A DNA stretch of 64,000 nt from an uncultured Blautia sp. (GCA_900540785.1 UQHF01000017.1:10101-74100), one strand, 5' to 3'; shown: positions 43,801-53,252, counted from the stretch's first letter. Made by a program: numbers and translations. The notes: generated by a model not told the origin, from the letters alone.

Positions 43801-44510
43801 ACAGAAATCCCCTGCATAAAAAGAGCTTCCGCCTGAGTAAGCTCCTGTATCACACTCTCCCACAAAACAGCAAACCAGTCCTGTTTTTCCAGATCTTGTG
43901 CACCTTCTATTTCATATGCCCTGATACAGCCGCCAAGCCATTCCAGCGGATAAGGATTACTCATTGCCGTATCGTAAAGCTTTAATACCAGCTCTTTTAA
44001 TCCCTCGTCTGTTTTGCCCGGCGCATAGCACTCCACAAAATTCAGGAAATCTTCATCGTTTCTGCCATAAAAATCCTCGAAAAGCTCTTTTAACACATCT
44101 TCTTTTAAGAGCTTTAATTCCCCTTCTTCCGCTGTCCGGCACCCCGGGTCCAGCCTGATTAAATGAAAATAATTACGTATGAGATAAGAGCAGAACCCGT
44201 CAATAGTCGTAATCTGGGCTGTGTGGATCAGCGTCATCTGCCTCTGGAGATGCTCGTTTTCCGGTTCTTCGTAAAGAGCTTCCTCAAGGGCTCTTGAAAT
44301 TCTCTCCTTCATCTCTCCCGCCGCTGCTCTTGTGAAGGTCATGATCAGCATTCTGTCAATGTCCACCGGATTTTTTTTGTCCAGGATCTTACTTAAAATT
44401 CTCTGTACAAGAACTGCCGTTTTTCCGGAGCCTGCCGCTGCGCTTACAAGAATGTTCCTGTCCCGCAGTGAAATTACCTGCTTCTGTTCTTCCGTCCATG
44501 AAACTGCCAT
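40815..44510 (-). CDS. addA: AddA helicase-nuclease
   Basis: The 1231-residue UvrD-type helicase and nuclease subunit of AddAB processes double-strand ends for recombination, recognising Chi. It has Walker A AAAGSGKTAVLV (about 24-35), helicase motifs including VDEYQDSN, QSIYRFR and VALTRAKE, and the C-terminal RecB nuclease motif LVDYKTDKV (about 1170). It starts at the base after the addB stop. RBS GGAGGAAG lies before the ATG. Confidence 0.97.
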   Translation of the reverse strand: MAVSWTEEQKQVISLRDRNILVSAAAGSGKTAVLVQRILSKILDKKNPVDIDRMLIMTFTRAAAGEMKERISRALEEALYEEPENEHLQRQMTLIHTAQITTIDGFCSYLIRNYFHLIRLDPGCRTAEEGELKLLKEDVLKELFEDFYGRNDEDFLNFVECYAPGKTDEGLKELVLKLYDTAMSNPYPLEWLGGCIRAYEIEGAQDLEKQDWFAVLWESVIQELTQAEALFMQGISVCQEPGGPYLYEEALRSDMILIDELNVLCEKQDFDGMASALSSLKFARLSAKKAEDVEEYKKEQVKKLREEGKGILKDLSERYFSESLQEAAETILCCRKPVEILIRLTEEFMERFGEKKREKNIIDFTDMEHFALQILVTKEGDTFTPSQAARELSEKYDEVLVDEYQDSNLVQELLTNMVSGWVNQRKNIFMVGDVKQSIYRFRLARPELFMEKYKTYTTEEGKEQRIDLHKNFRSRREVLESVNYIFRQIMGEDLGGVAYDEAAALYPGAVFPEGQDPEFIRTEVLLVEKDSEELSEEGIESEQELEALAIAHKIQEMKGKEKVLDKETGEYRPLEYGDIVILLRTAAGWTETFGEVLSSQGIPSYSASKTGYFSATEVVTMLDYLRICDNPLQDIPLAGVLHSPVVGCTSQELGLLRARYEQGMLFDAVCAWVDEECMENEEEAALFQKLSGFLSLLANVRDMAEYTPVHQLIVYILEKTGYGNYAAALPDGEQRRANLSMLIEKAMDYEKTSYRGLFNFVRYIEKLQKFQVDYGEVNLSGAGEGSVQIMTIHKSKGLEFPVVFAAGMGKQFNFSDINAGLLIHPELGIGTDAILPEKRITSTTLYKQMIRRAILKESLGEELRVLYVALTRAKEKLIITGTTGKLEERIRGLSGFLKQEEELLPVGSRMKAKTYWDYLLPALIRHRAMEPILEEYGIFSNRRNPLYEGDSDFIIQKVTAKDLVKEEVELQAETEIRREVLENWDISLEYDKEIKEELEKRFSFVYPYEFLREIPVKVSVSELNKRAHHDFYEKEENITEIPEEEELPVVPEFIEKQEAYTGASRGTAYHRVMECLDYSRTSSVEEIKIQIKELLQQKKLKEKEAECIRPGDIFTFVTSSLGQRMKKAFENRLLFREQPFVISREAEELNPDWEGERVLVQGIMDAYFVEDGELILVDYKTDKVRRGEEQILTERYRNQILGYGEALSRAAGKQVKEAYIYSFALGKEIEV

Positions 44511-47500
44511 TTACTCTTCCTCCTCCAATATCTGCCACAGTTCTTTATCGTCAAATACCTTCAAATTCCGGTACTCATACCCCGGCATCTTTCTGTCAAA
44601 GCCGCATACGGAAATGTAGGGGCAATACGTGCAGGCGCTTTTCTTTCCCATTTTATAAGGATTCACTTCCACGTCTCCCTCCATAATACAGCTTCTAAGC
44701 TTCTCAATTTTTTGCTTTACAAATCTTCCCAGAACATCAAACTGCTCTCTTGTTGCCACAGAAGAATTTTTCCGGAAGCTTCCGTCTTTATTCATTGCCA
44801 CAGAAAGAGACACAAGGCTTTTATCCATTTTTTCTATCATTTCCCGGTCAGCCCGTACAAGACCGTTCATTTTCAGTTCTTTTAAAATCCGGCTGCTTAC
44901 TTCTTCCACATCTGCATCTATTTTTTCTTTTATCATGGGGTCTTTCACATTATAATAGAATACGCCTGCTGGAAGAACTTCCTTTCCCGGATACTTTTTC
45001 TTTTCTACAGAAAGCGCGCCGTCCAGATAAATCATAAGCTGAAGCTGCAGTCCGTAATATAAATATACAAGGTCAAAGGTAGTATTTCCCGTCTTATAAT
45101 CAATGACTTTCACATACACCTGATTTTCCTCTTCCATCACATCTACACGGTCGATGCGTCCGCCTCCGAAAGAGACTTCAAAACCCTCCGGCTTAAATTC
45201 TCCGTTTTGAAGCTGCTGCTGCAGTCCCCACACTGTACGCCTCAGGATCCTTCTGGTTCGCTCGATCATCGCCTCGTTTCTCGCACTGCTCTTTAAAATG
45301 GTGTTTCCATAATCTGCCGCAAGCTCGTCCAGACATTGATCCACAATCTCATTTCGTACTTCTTCTGTTAAATCCGCCCACTCAAGTCCTCTGTTTCGCA
45401 CCTCTCCCGCGAAATTTTCCAGAGCGATGTGCATGATATTTCCCATATCCATTGCACGAAATTCATATTCTGCCCGCTCCGTCAGGCGAAGACCATACTG
45501 GAGAAAATGAGCGAACGCACAGGCTGCGAATCGTTCCAGCCTTGTGGCGCTGTACGGAGATACTTCTCCATATAAAACCTTTGCCACACTTCTGCTGATC
45601 TCATCTGCCGGTTTTCTTGTAAAGGCAGCTTCCACCAGTTTTTTCACAACAGGCGCATACACAGGACTTTTCAGATACCAGCTGTATAGCTCCTTAAATA
45701 CCTCGTCTCCGCCTCCCTGAGAAGCTTCCTGCAGTCCCCTGATAAAATAAGAGAGACCAGCGCCCGGAAGCTCCAGTGCAGAAAGAGGATTTCCGGCATG
45801 ATCTGCCTGTTCCACCTCTACATCAGGGAACAGTTTTTGAATACTGCCAATTAAATAGGCAGGGCTTACCGCCTCTCCGCTGTTGTTGGAAAGGCTGTAG
45901 GAAAGACAGAGATATTTTTCCGGCTTCGTAAGATTCAGATAAAGGTAATATCTCTGAATGCTCATCTGCTCCTTTGGTCCCGGAGCAAGCTCCACGCCCT
46001 GCTCTTCCATAAATTCCCTGTCAAGCTCTGTAAGAATTCCGCCTGATTCTGTATTTTTCGGAATATTTCCTTCATTTACGCCAACAAAAAATAAAGCCTT
46101 CATGCCCTTTAAACGGGTTCGCTCCATATCGCCCACTACAATCTGATCCTGAGAAGGAGGAATTAACGCCACTTTCGCCTCGGAAAGACCGGTTTCCAGA
46201 AGCTGGCTGTAATCCTGACGGCTCACTTCCTCCTCTCCGAGAATGGATACCATAGAATCAAAAAGCTCCATCACAATTCCGTAAATCTGGCTGTATTCCT
46301 TTTCCATTGCCGCATTTCCCTGCGCCTTAAAAGCCTTTTCTCTTTCTTTGAGCTTATAAAAGCTTCTGTTCTTCACAATGAAGTCGTACACAATGCGGCA
46401 ATACTGCTCTACTGTCCGTTTCCCTCTGGAAAATCCTTCTGCAAGTGGGCTTACTTCCTCCACAAAACGCTCCCTGATCTCATTGAGGCGCTGAATGCTG
46501 TCCGGCTCCATTCCCCGGTAGATCCTCACCCAGCGCTCCTTCCACTTTCCAAAGCCCCGGATTCCAAGAGCCAGCACATAATTTTCCAGAAGGTCCGTCT
46601 CCTCTCTTGTAATATCCGACATCCCGCAGCGGAGATACCGGAATACGCTTTCATAGGAAAACCCCTTCACAGCCATCTCAATAGAAGCGCGGATATACTC
46701 CACAAAAGGATTCATAAGAACGGTATGCTTTTCATCAAGGAAATAGGGGATTCCCGCCTCATCTAATACCTGCTTTGCAAGAGTTCCGTACTCCTCAAGA
46801 TTTCCTGTAATAATGGCAATGTCCCCGTAATGAAACCCTTCTGTGCGGACAAGACGTGCTGCTCGCTGTACTGCCTCCTCCATTTCTTTTTTGGGATTTT
46901 CTCCGCAAAATATGGAGATCGCATTCTGTTTTCCCTCATAAGAAGCCTTTCTGTAACGGAAAATATGCTCCTCCAGAAACTGCAGCGCAGGAGCCTTTGA
47001 AAACCTTGAATTTTTCCCATGATAAAGAAGCACAGGCTCTTCTATGTCTTTTGTGAGACTGGAAAGGCTCTGTACCATTTTTCTTCCCATATAAAAAAGC
47101 TGATGGGACTTTCCTTTTATATACGGATTTTCCCTTGCGTCCATTGTGACCGTCACATATACGCGGCTGCAGATACGTAAAAGTTCTTCAATGACCCGGT
47201 TCTGAATGGGAGTAAAGCCTGTAAAGCCGTCAAATACCATCACGCTTCCCCGAAGCTTTTCCGAAAAAGGCAGCATACGGAGAAGTACGTCCATCACTTC
47301 CTCTCCTGTCATGTAATGCCCTTCCAGATATGACCGGAATCCCTGATACAGGGTGTGTACATCCCGGAGCTTCATGGTAAGAAGCTCCCTGTCCCCGGCC
47401 TTTTCCACCATCTGGGAGAGCTCTTCCTCCCCGATTCCATACTGCATAAATTCTGAAAGAAGAGATTTTACCTCGTCAAGATAACCCGGCTTTTTCATCT

Positions 47501-47834
47501 GACTGCCGAGATAGGGAAGGTCTTTCTGATGCTTCTGTACCATTTTCTGAAGAACCATCGTTTTTCCCGTATCGTCCAAAATAACTTTTTCGTCTCCTCC
47601 TGTCTCCTCAAAAACACGGTAAGCGAGACGTTCAAAGCTTAATACATCTATATTTAAAATCCCTTTGGAAGGGCTCATTTCCACAAGTGTTTTCTGTGTC
47701 TGCATGGTAAACTGCTCCGGCACGATCACATAATAAAAACCCTCCGGGTGCTGCCCTGCTTCCCGGATCACCTGCTCATATATGTAATAGGATTTCCCTG
47801 TTCCGGAGCTTCCTGTAATAAACTGAAGCGACAT
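44511..47834 (-). CDS. addB: AddB helicase-nuclease
   Basis: The 1107-residue AddB has a Walker A GSSGTGKSYY near the start (about 8-17), a helicase-like core without full motor motifs, and the second RecB-type nuclease domain (VIDYKTGN at about 840). It has the iron-sulphur cysteines: one in ERFAACAFAHF, and CTYCPYISVCGF at the C-terminus (C-x2-C-x5-C). AddB binds Chi. ATG 47834 is used with AAAGGAGGAC before it; an upstream in-frame ATG would add 11 residues. It is divergent from the gene at 47960. Confidence 0.96.
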   Translation of the reverse strand: MSLQFITGSSGTGKSYYIYEQVIREAGQHPEGFYYVIVPEQFTMQTQKTLVEMSPSKGILNIDVLSFERLAYRVFEETGGDEKVILDDTGKTMVLQKMVQKHQKDLPYLGSQMKKPGYLDEVKSLLSEFMQYGIGEEELSQMVEKAGDRELLTMKLRDVHTLYQGFRSYLEGHYMTGEEVMDVLLRMLPFSEKLRGSVMVFDGFTGFTPIQNRVIEELLRICSRVYVTVTMDARENPYIKGKSHQLFYMGRKMVQSLSSLTKDIEEPVLLYHGKNSRFSKAPALQFLEEHIFRYRKASYEGKQNAISIFCGENPKKEMEEAVQRAARLVRTEGFHYGDIAIITGNLEEYGTLAKQVLDEAGIPYFLDEKHTVLMNPFVEYIRASIEMAVKGFSYESVFRYLRCGMSDITREETDLLENYVLALGIRGFGKWKERWVRIYRGMEPDSIQRLNEIRERFVEEVSPLAEGFSRGKRTVEQYCRIVYDFIVKNRSFYKLKEREKAFKAQGNAAMEKEYSQIYGIVMELFDSMVSILGEEEVSRQDYSQLLETGLSEAKVALIPPSQDQIVVGDMERTRLKGMKALFFVGVNEGNIPKNTESGGILTELDREFMEEQGVELAPGPKEQMSIQRYYLYLNLTKPEKYLCLSYSLSNNSGEAVSPAYLIGSIQKLFPDVEVEQADHAGNPLSALELPGAGLSYFIRGLQEASQGGGDEVFKELYSWYLKSPVYAPVVKKLVEAAFTRKPADEISRSVAKVLYGEVSPYSATRLERFAACAFAHFLQYGLRLTERAEYEFRAMDMGNIMHIALENFAGEVRNRGLEWADLTEEVRNEIVDQCLDELAADYGNTILKSSARNEAMIERTRRILRRTVWGLQQQLQNGEFKPEGFEVSFGGGRIDRVDVMEEENQVYVKVIDYKTGNTTFDLVYLYYGLQLQLMIYLDGALSVEKKKYPGKEVLPAGVFYYNVKDPMIKEKIDADVEEVSSRILKELKMNGLVRADREMIEKMDKSLVSLSVAMNKDGSFRKNSSVATREQFDVLGRFVKQKIEKLRSCIMEGDVEVNPYKMGKKSACTYCPYISVCGFDRKMPGYEYRNLKVFDDKELWQILEEEE

Positions 47835-47959
47835 ATCCTGTCCTCCTTTTTCCGCCTGTTTTAACATTCATTTTACCTTATCTCAGATTCAAAAACAACC
47901 AGTCATATTTTCCCTGTCTCCTGAATAAGATGTAGAAAACAGACCAGGAGGCGCATACC

Positions 47960-48397
47960 ATGAGTTCCAAAACAAAAATTGTTGTACTACATATGAAAGA
48001 AGTCATCTATACCGCAATTTTTATTATTCTTGCCCTGATTCTGGGGATTGTGGTATTTTTTATGTTCGGTCCGGGAAAGGGAAAGCTTTCCTCCTCCGGC
48101 GCTGTCCACAAATATAAGCCAGGCGTTTACACCTCCTCCATTGAGTTAAACAGCAACACCTTTGATGTAGAAGTCACAGTTGATGCAGACAGCATACAGT
48201 CCATTCATCTTGTGAACTTAAGCGAAAGCACAGCAGCCATGTTTCCACTCATGGAGCCTGCCCTGGAATCTCTTGCAAGTCAGATTTATACAAATCAGTC
48301 TCTTGAAAACATCCAGTATGCCGAAGACCAGAAATACACCTCCATGATGCTTCTTGATTCCATTGCGGACGCTTTGAAAAAGGCGGAGAACCCCTAA
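47960..48397 (+). CDS. FMN-binding-like membrane-anchored protein
   Basis: The 145-residue protein has one transmembrane helix (16-36) and an external domain (about 50-143) that follows the FMN_bind pattern: YKPGVYTSSI, VTVDADSIQSIHLVNLSES, and a C-terminal YTSMMLLDSIADALKKA. The usual flavin-linking SGAT before the TS is replaced by EDQKY, so covalent FMN attachment by ApbE is not expected. I do not know its role. It has RBS AGGAGG and the stop lies inside the terminator loop at 48380-48413. Confidence 0.75.
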   Translation: MSSKTKIVVLHMKEVIYTAIFIILALILGIVVFFMFGPGKGKLSSSGAVHKYKPGVYTSSIELNSNTFDVEVTVDADSIQSIHLVNLSESTAAMFPLMEPALESLASQIYTNQSLENIQYAEDQKYTSMMLLDSIADALKKAENP

Positions 48398-48413
48398 CGT
48401 TCTCCGCCTTTTC
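48380..48413. terminator. Bidirectional terminator between FMN-binding-like gene and nadE
   Basis: AAGGCGGAGAAC (48380-48391) pairs perfectly with GTTCTCCGCCTT (48399-48410), with a 7-nt loop that contains the stop codon of the upstream gene. T-runs occur on both sides. Confidence 0.92.
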
Positions 48414-48428
48414 CCTGTCTTTATTTCT

Positions 48429-50342
48429 TTATAATTCTTCCAGCTGTCCAAGCCACACTGCCGCGCTTGCATCGCTTGGCATACGTAAGTCTCCTCTTGG
48501 AGAAAGTGCCACACTTCCCACCTTTGGTCCGTCCGGGACACAGGAGCGCTTAAACTGCTGTGCAAAAAACCGTCTGTAGAATATTTTCAGCCATTTAAGG
48601 ATCGTCTCTTTGTCATACACACCCTCAAATGTCTTACATGCAATATCATAAATTTTCTTCGGCTCAAATCCTGCACGAAGCATATAGTAAATATAAAAAT
48701 CGTGAAGCTCATAAGGCCCTACAAGATCTTCTGTTTTCTGAGCGATTTCTCCGTCCTTCGGCGGAAGAAGCTCCGGGCTTACCGGGGTGTCCAGAATGTC
48801 AAAGAGAACCTCAGAAAGCCCTTTATCTTCGGCTGTTTCTGCATAATACTGCACAAGATGGCGCACAAGCGTCTTCGGCACAGAAGCGTTCACCCCGTAC
48901 ATGGACATATGGTCGCCATTATACGTTGCCCATCCAAGAGCCAGCTCTGATAAATCACCGGTTCCCACAAGAATGGCTCCCTCCTGGTTTGCCATGTCCA
49001 TAAGAACCTGGGTTCTCTCTCTTGCCTGGCTGTTTTCATATGTGACGTCATGCACAGACGGGTCATGTCCAATATCACGAAAATGCTGGGAAACTGCCTC
49101 TTTAATATTTATCTCACTTAAAGAAGCGCCCATTCGGCTGCTTAACTCACAGGCATTCGTATATGTTCTGTCTGTCGTTCCAAAGCAGGGCATTGTCACG
49201 CAGTGAATGTTGCGTCTTGGGATTCCCATAAGATCAAATGTCCTTCCGATCACGAGAAGGGCAAGTGTGGAATCCAGACCACCGGATAAACCAACCATTG
49301 CCTTTTCGCTGTGCACATGCTCCATACGTTTTTTCAGTCCCATTGCCTGAATATTTAAAATAGATTCGCAGCAGCGTGCTCTCTCTTCTTTATCTTCCGG
49401 TACAAAAGGACTTGGGGAAAATCTTCTTGTAAGAGAAGTCTTCTCCATTTCTGCCTCAAAAGGAATCCGTATATGACTGTCTTCCTCTGCAGACGGGTAC
49501 GTGGAAAGTCTTCTTCTGTCGTCTGCGAGACGCTGTACATCAATTTCCCCGTAAATTACATTGTTTTTGAATCGTTTTCCTTCTGCAAGAATCGTTCCGT
49601 TTTCTGCAATGAGATTCTGGCCTCCGAAAACAAGATCCTGGGAAGATTCTCCCTCTCCTGCCGTTGCATAGATATAGCCGCAGACAAGACGGGCAGACTG
49701 TCCGTTTACAATCGTTCTTCTGTACGCGTCTTTTCCCACCATCTCATCACTTGCAGAAAGATTTACGATAATATGCGCTCCTGCCAGTGCATGGGAAATA
49801 CTTGGAGGCATGGGAACCCAGAGATCCTCGCAGATTTCTGCTGCCACTGTAAACTCCGGCATATTTTCACATGCAAAAATCAGGTCTGTACCAAAGGGTA
49901 CGTCCTCCCCGTTTACTTCTATATAATCCAGCGCCCCTTCTTCTGCAGGAGTAAAATGACGCAGCTCATAAAATTCATTATAATTGGGAAGATTTGTTTT
50001 TGGCACAATACCAAGAATCCGTCCCCTGTTCAGGACTGCAGCCGCATTATAAAGCTTTCCGTTTTTCCGAACGGGAAGTCCCAGAAAAATAAGCCCGTCT
50101 GTATCTTTTGTTTCTTCTGCAAGAAACAAAAGGGTGTTCCATGCAGAATCAAGAAGTGTGCGCTGCCAGAAAAGATCATGACAGGTATATCCTGTAATAC
50201 AAAGCTCCGGAAATACCATAACCTTTGCATGTTCTTTTTCCATTTCCCGGATAATTCCGAGAATTTCTCTTCCGTTTGCCTCACAGTCTGCTACCGTCAC
50301 CTTCGGTGTTCCGGCAGCAGCTTTTATAAACCCCAGTTCCAT
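48429..50342 (-). CDS. nadE: Glutamine-dependent NAD+ synthetase
   Basis: The 637-residue two-domain enzyme amidates deamido-NAD with ATP and ammonia from glutamine. The nitrilase-type glutaminase domain has the triad Glu46 (PELCITGY), Lys115 (VPKTNLP) and Cys171 (EICEDLW). The synthetase domain has the PP-loop GLSGGLDST (about 353-361). The gene is the last in the minus-strand run methyltransferase-hslO-nadE, 9 bp after hslO, with RBS AGGAGGAG. Confidence 0.97.
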   Translation of the reverse strand: MELGFIKAAAGTPKVTVADCEANGREILGIIREMEKEHAKVMVFPELCITGYTCHDLFWQRTLLDSAWNTLLFLAEETKDTDGLIFLGLPVRKNGKLYNAAAVLNRGRILGIVPKTNLPNYNEFYELRHFTPAEEGALDYIEVNGEDVPFGTDLIFACENMPEFTVAAEICEDLWVPMPPSISHALAGAHIIVNLSASDEMVGKDAYRRTIVNGQSARLVCGYIYATAGEGESSQDLVFGGQNLIAENGTILAEGKRFKNNVIYGEIDVQRLADDRRRLSTYPSAEEDSHIRIPFEAEMEKTSLTRRFSPSPFVPEDKEERARCCESILNIQAMGLKKRMEHVHSEKAMVGLSGGLDSTLALLVIGRTFDLMGIPRRNIHCVTMPCFGTTDRTYTNACELSSRMGASLSEINIKEAVSQHFRDIGHDPSVHDVTYENSQARERTQVLMDMANQEGAILVGTGDLSELALGWATYNGDHMSMYGVNASVPKTLVRHLVQYYAETAEDKGLSEVLFDILDTPVSPELLPPKDGEIAQKTEDLVGPYELHDFYIYYMLRAGFEPKKIYDIACKTFEGVYDKETILKWLKIFYRRFFAQQFKRSCVPDGPKVGSVALSPRGDLRMPSDASAAVWLGQLEEL

Positions 50343-50351
50343 AAGCTCCTC

Positions 50352-51236
50352 CTATCTGGCTTTGCAGCTTCTCAGGATTTCTTTTAACTCCTCTACTGAG
50401 AATACATAATTTGTATTGCAGAAATGACAGTTCATCTCCACTTCTTTTCCTTCCTGGATCAGCTCGTTTAATTCCTTTCTTCCGATGCTGATCAGGGCTT
50501 TTTCCACACGCTCTTTACTGCAGTTGCAGTAGAATTTTGTATCCATGCGGTCGTTGATCTCCACGTCAAAACCTTCGAGAACCTTTTCGAGAAGGCTTTC
50601 CGGTGTGTGTCCTTCCTCAAGAAGATTCGTCACAGAAGTGATTTTCTGCACATTTTCTTCCAGTCTTGCAATGACAGATTCCTCTGCAAAAGGCATAAGC
50701 TGTACAATAAAGCCTCCTGCCTGACGCACCGTATTGTCCTTATTCATTAAAACTCCAAGTCCCACTGCGGACGGAACCTGCTCACTTGTTGCAAAATAAT
50801 ACGTAAGATCGTCTGCAATCTCGCTTGTCTGAAGCGCAACCTGTCCCATATAAGGCTCTTTCAGTCCCATATCCTTAATGATGTTCATAAAACCGACTCC
50901 TACAGCGCCCGCTACGTCAAGCTTGCCCTTACTGTTTGCAGGAATACAAACATTTGGATTTCCCACATATCCTTTTACGTTTCCCTTAGAATCTGCTGTT
51001 ACCGTAATTCCCTGGATGGGACCGCCTGCATGGATCTGGAGCGTCAGAATATCCTTATCTCCCTTCATCATGACGCCCATCATTGCGCCGCCTGTCAAAA
51101 GTCGTCCTAATGCCGCTGTTGCCACAGGACTTGTATTATGCGCCTTTCTCGCTGTCTCCACCACATCTGTTGTCACTGCTGCAAATGCACGGATCTGACT
51201 GTTTGCAGCCGTTGCTCTTATAATATAATCACTCAT
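50352..51236 (-). CDS. hslO: Redox-regulated chaperone Hsp33
   Basis: The 294-residue cytosolic Hsp33 becomes an active holdase on oxidation. It has the N-terminal domain with GRLLTGGAMMG and the C-terminal zinc site YCNCSKERV ... CHFCNTNY (C-x-C and C-x2-C). The start is ATG 51236, with AGGAGTGA about 9 nt before; the GTG at 51245 lies in that ribosome site. It is between the methyltransferase (6 bp upstream) and nadE. Confidence 0.96.
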   Translation of the reverse strand: MSDYIIRATAANSQIRAFAAVTTDVVETARKAHNTSPVATAALGRLLTGGAMMGVMMKGDKDILTLQIHAGGPIQGITVTADSKGNVKGYVGNPNVCIPANSKGKLDVAGAVGVGFMNIIKDMGLKEPYMGQVALQTSEIADDLTYYFATSEQVPSAVGLGVLMNKDNTVRQAGGFIVQLMPFAEESVIARLEENVQKITSVTNLLEEGHTPESLLEKVLEGFDVEINDRMDTKFYCNCSKERVEKALISIGRKELNELIQEGKEVEMNCHFCNTNYVFSVEELKEILRSCKAR

Positions 51237-51241
51237 GTATT

Positions 51242-52006
51242 TCACTCCTGTTCTGTTTTTCCATGCTCCCTCGCCAAAAAGGTAAGTCTTCCGCTCTCTG
51301 AAGACGGCGGATTTTTTGTATAGGCGTCGTAAACGGCAAGAACTTCCATTCCCGCCTTTTCGAGGAGCTCTTTTATTTTTTCTTCTGAATATGCTTTCTG
51401 GTAATGAACCTCTTCTGTTTTTTCGTAAAGACCGTCTTCTCGTGGAAGGAAGAGGGTCAGTCCGTAAACGTTCATCCCTGTTTCTTCATCATACTCGTTT
51501 TCCCAGATAAAGCTTCCCTCTTCCCTGCTCTCCGCTATTGTAGTATTCCCCAGCATTTCCCTGTATTTATACACCGTGTTCATATCAAAGATAAAAATGC
51601 CTTTGGGGTCGAGGTAATTATTTACAAGGGAAAAAACATGAAGAAGGTCTTCTTCCTCTGTTATATAATTCAGGCTGTCGCACACGCTTACCACTGCACG
51701 CACCGTTCCATACAGTTCAAACTCCTCCATATCCTGAAGAAGATATAAAATATCGTGTCCGGATTCCTCTCTTTTTTCCATTGCTTCTGCGAGCATTTCC
51801 TCCGCGTTATCCACACCGATCATATCGTATCCCGATTCTGCGAGAAGCTCTGTCATGGTCCCTGTTCCGCAGCCAAGCTCCAGCACAAGACCATCGCCGA
51901 TTCCATACTCTTTTAAGCTTTCTGTCAGATAAGACGCCCAGGCTTCATAATCCACGTTATCCATAAAAATGTCGTAGACTCTGGCAAATTCTCCATATGC
52001 TTCCAT
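51242..52006 (-). CDS. Class I SAM-dependent methyltransferase
   Basis: The 254-residue cytosolic methyltransferase has the SAM loop LELGCGTGTMTELLAE (about 41-56), the acid VDNAEEML (about 64) and the third motif CDSLNYI. The N-terminus has YDIFMDNVDYEAWASYL. The family often precedes hslO in Lachnospiraceae, but the methyl acceptor is unknown. It starts the three-gene operon, with RBS GGAGGAATG. Confidence 0.9.
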   Translation of the reverse strand: MEAYGEFARVYDIFMDNVDYEAWASYLTESLKEYGIGDGLVLELGCGTGTMTELLAESGYDMIGVDNAEEMLAEAMEKREESGHDILYLLQDMEEFELYGTVRAVVSVCDSLNYITEEEDLLHVFSLVNNYLDPKGIFIFDMNTVYKYREMLGNTTIAESREEGSFIWENEYDEETGMNVYGLTLFLPREDGLYEKTEEVHYQKAYSEEKIKELLEKAGMEVLAVYDAYTKNPPSSESGRLTFLAREHGKTEQE

Positions 52007-52055
52007 TTTTCATTCCTCCGCCAACCATCATACCACAGGTTTTCAAAAATCGCAA

Positions 52056-52083
52056 AGAGAGTTCGACAAAAGCCGAACTCTCT
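52056..52083 (-). terminator. Terminator-like hairpin after the lipoprotein gene
   Basis: AGAGAGTTCG (52056-52065) and CGAACTCTCT (52074-52083) form a perfect 10-bp stem with an 8-nt loop. The minus-strand T-run is weak (TTTGCGATTTTT). It lies 70 bp after the lipoprotein gene stop. Confidence 0.6.
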
Positions 52084-52156
52084 GATTTAGGAACACGCAG
52101 GCGTTCCTTCTGCAAAATGCGCGCTGCAAAGCAGTCTCTTCACACATTTCTGCATT

Positions 52157-53185
52157 TTACTGCACAGGCATATAATATACGTCTGCTGCTTCTCCATGAT
52201 AATAATAATCGACATCGTTCTGGTCGTATACGTCTTCATCATTCGCAAAACGGTAGCTGTTTCCGTCTGCGTCTACCCAGTTTCCATTGGCATCCGGGAA
52301 AATAACAAGCGGCTGTCCGTCAGAGTTTCGATAAATGGTTCTTGTCTGGCTTGTATCACTGAGCTGCGCGTCTGTAAAACCACCAGAATTTGTTGTGCCG
52401 GAAGAACTTCCATCTGATGTTCCTGCATCACTGCCAGCTCCATCGGAAGCTGCGCTGTCTGCATTCTGTCCCTCACCGGAAGTGTTGCCTTCTCCTTCGG
52501 CTTTTTTATCCTCTGACTGCTTTGGAGCTGCGCTCTTGAGGGAAGAATCCCCTAAAATCTGGAAGCTCGCAACGGAATCTTCTGCTTTTTTAAGAAGCTT
52601 CTCATCATCTTTTTTAATAGATGCTTCTATGCTGTAAAATTCACCGTCATTTGCGTAAACACGTTTCACTGCCCATGCAATTCCATCTGTCTTCTCTGTG
52701 TTATTGTATTTTACATTATAAGAATATACATTTACGCCATTTACATCACTTGCAGAATAACTTCTGATTTCGTAATCGGTTCTCGGTTCAAGTCCGGCTG
52801 CCTTCTCAAGTGAATTAGCCATATCCTCTGTACTTGGAATGACAGCAGAAGACATATCTTCCTCGCCTTTTCCGTGTGTGATCACAATTTTACCCTGATC
52901 CGGTGACTCAAAGCTTACCAGATCTTCCTCATCTGATTTATTTGCCCATGTGGCATCCGGAAGCTTAATGGCAATGCTCTTATCTTTTGATGTATATGTT
53001 GTATTCTGTCCGTCAGCAGGTGCCGGAGTTGCTGTAGGTTTTGGAGCTTCTGTTGGTTCTGGAGTAGGAGTCGCCTCCACAACTACCTGGTCTTCCGGTT
53101 CATCCCCGCCAAACCCGCAGGCTGTCAGCGCGCCTGAGAGAGCCACGGTCATCACCAGCATTGCAAGTACCTTTTTATTCTTCAT
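52157..53185 (-). CDS. Secreted lipoprotein of unknown function
   Basis: The 342-residue protein has a lipoprotein signal peptide with lipobox LTAC (Cys23), a Pro/Thr/Glu linker (about 35-60) typical of Clostridial surface lipoproteins, a globular domain (about 60-215) with KSIAIKLPDATW, and a Ser/Gly/Asp-rich linker (about 225-280). It ends in a Tyr/Asp-rich tail with YRNSDGQPLVIFPDANG. It should be anchored to the outer face of the membrane. It is monocistronic, with RBS AAGGAGG. I cannot give a function. Confidence 0.85.
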   Translation of the reverse strand: MKNKKVLAMLVMTVALSGALTACGFGGDEPEDQVVVEATPTPEPTEAPKPTATPAPADGQNTTYTSKDKSIAIKLPDATWANKSDEEDLVSFESPDQGKIVITHGKGEEDMSSAVIPSTEDMANSLEKAAGLEPRTDYEIRSYSASDVNGVNVYSYNVKYNNTEKTDGIAWAVKRVYANDGEFYSIEASIKKDDEKLLKKAEDSVASFQILGDSSLKSAAPKQSEDKKAEGEGNTSGEGQNADSAASDGAGSDAGTSDGSSSGTTNSGGFTDAQLSDTSQTRTIYRNSDGQPLVIFPDANGNWVDADGNSYRFANDEDVYDQNDVDYYYHGEAADVYYMPVQ

Positions 53186-53252
53186 GGTATCCTCCTTTTT
53201 ATCGTCTCATAAAGTTCTTTGGAATACATTTTACAATTCTATTACAGACTTG

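Noticed and set aside
49473..50387. 304-codon plus-strand frame
   Set aside because: It is antisense to nadE, which has full catalytic motifs.
52100..52156. Palindromic GCAAAATGCGCGCTGCAAAGCAG region
   Set aside because: The pairing is weak and broken; the terminator at 52056-52083 explains the spacer.
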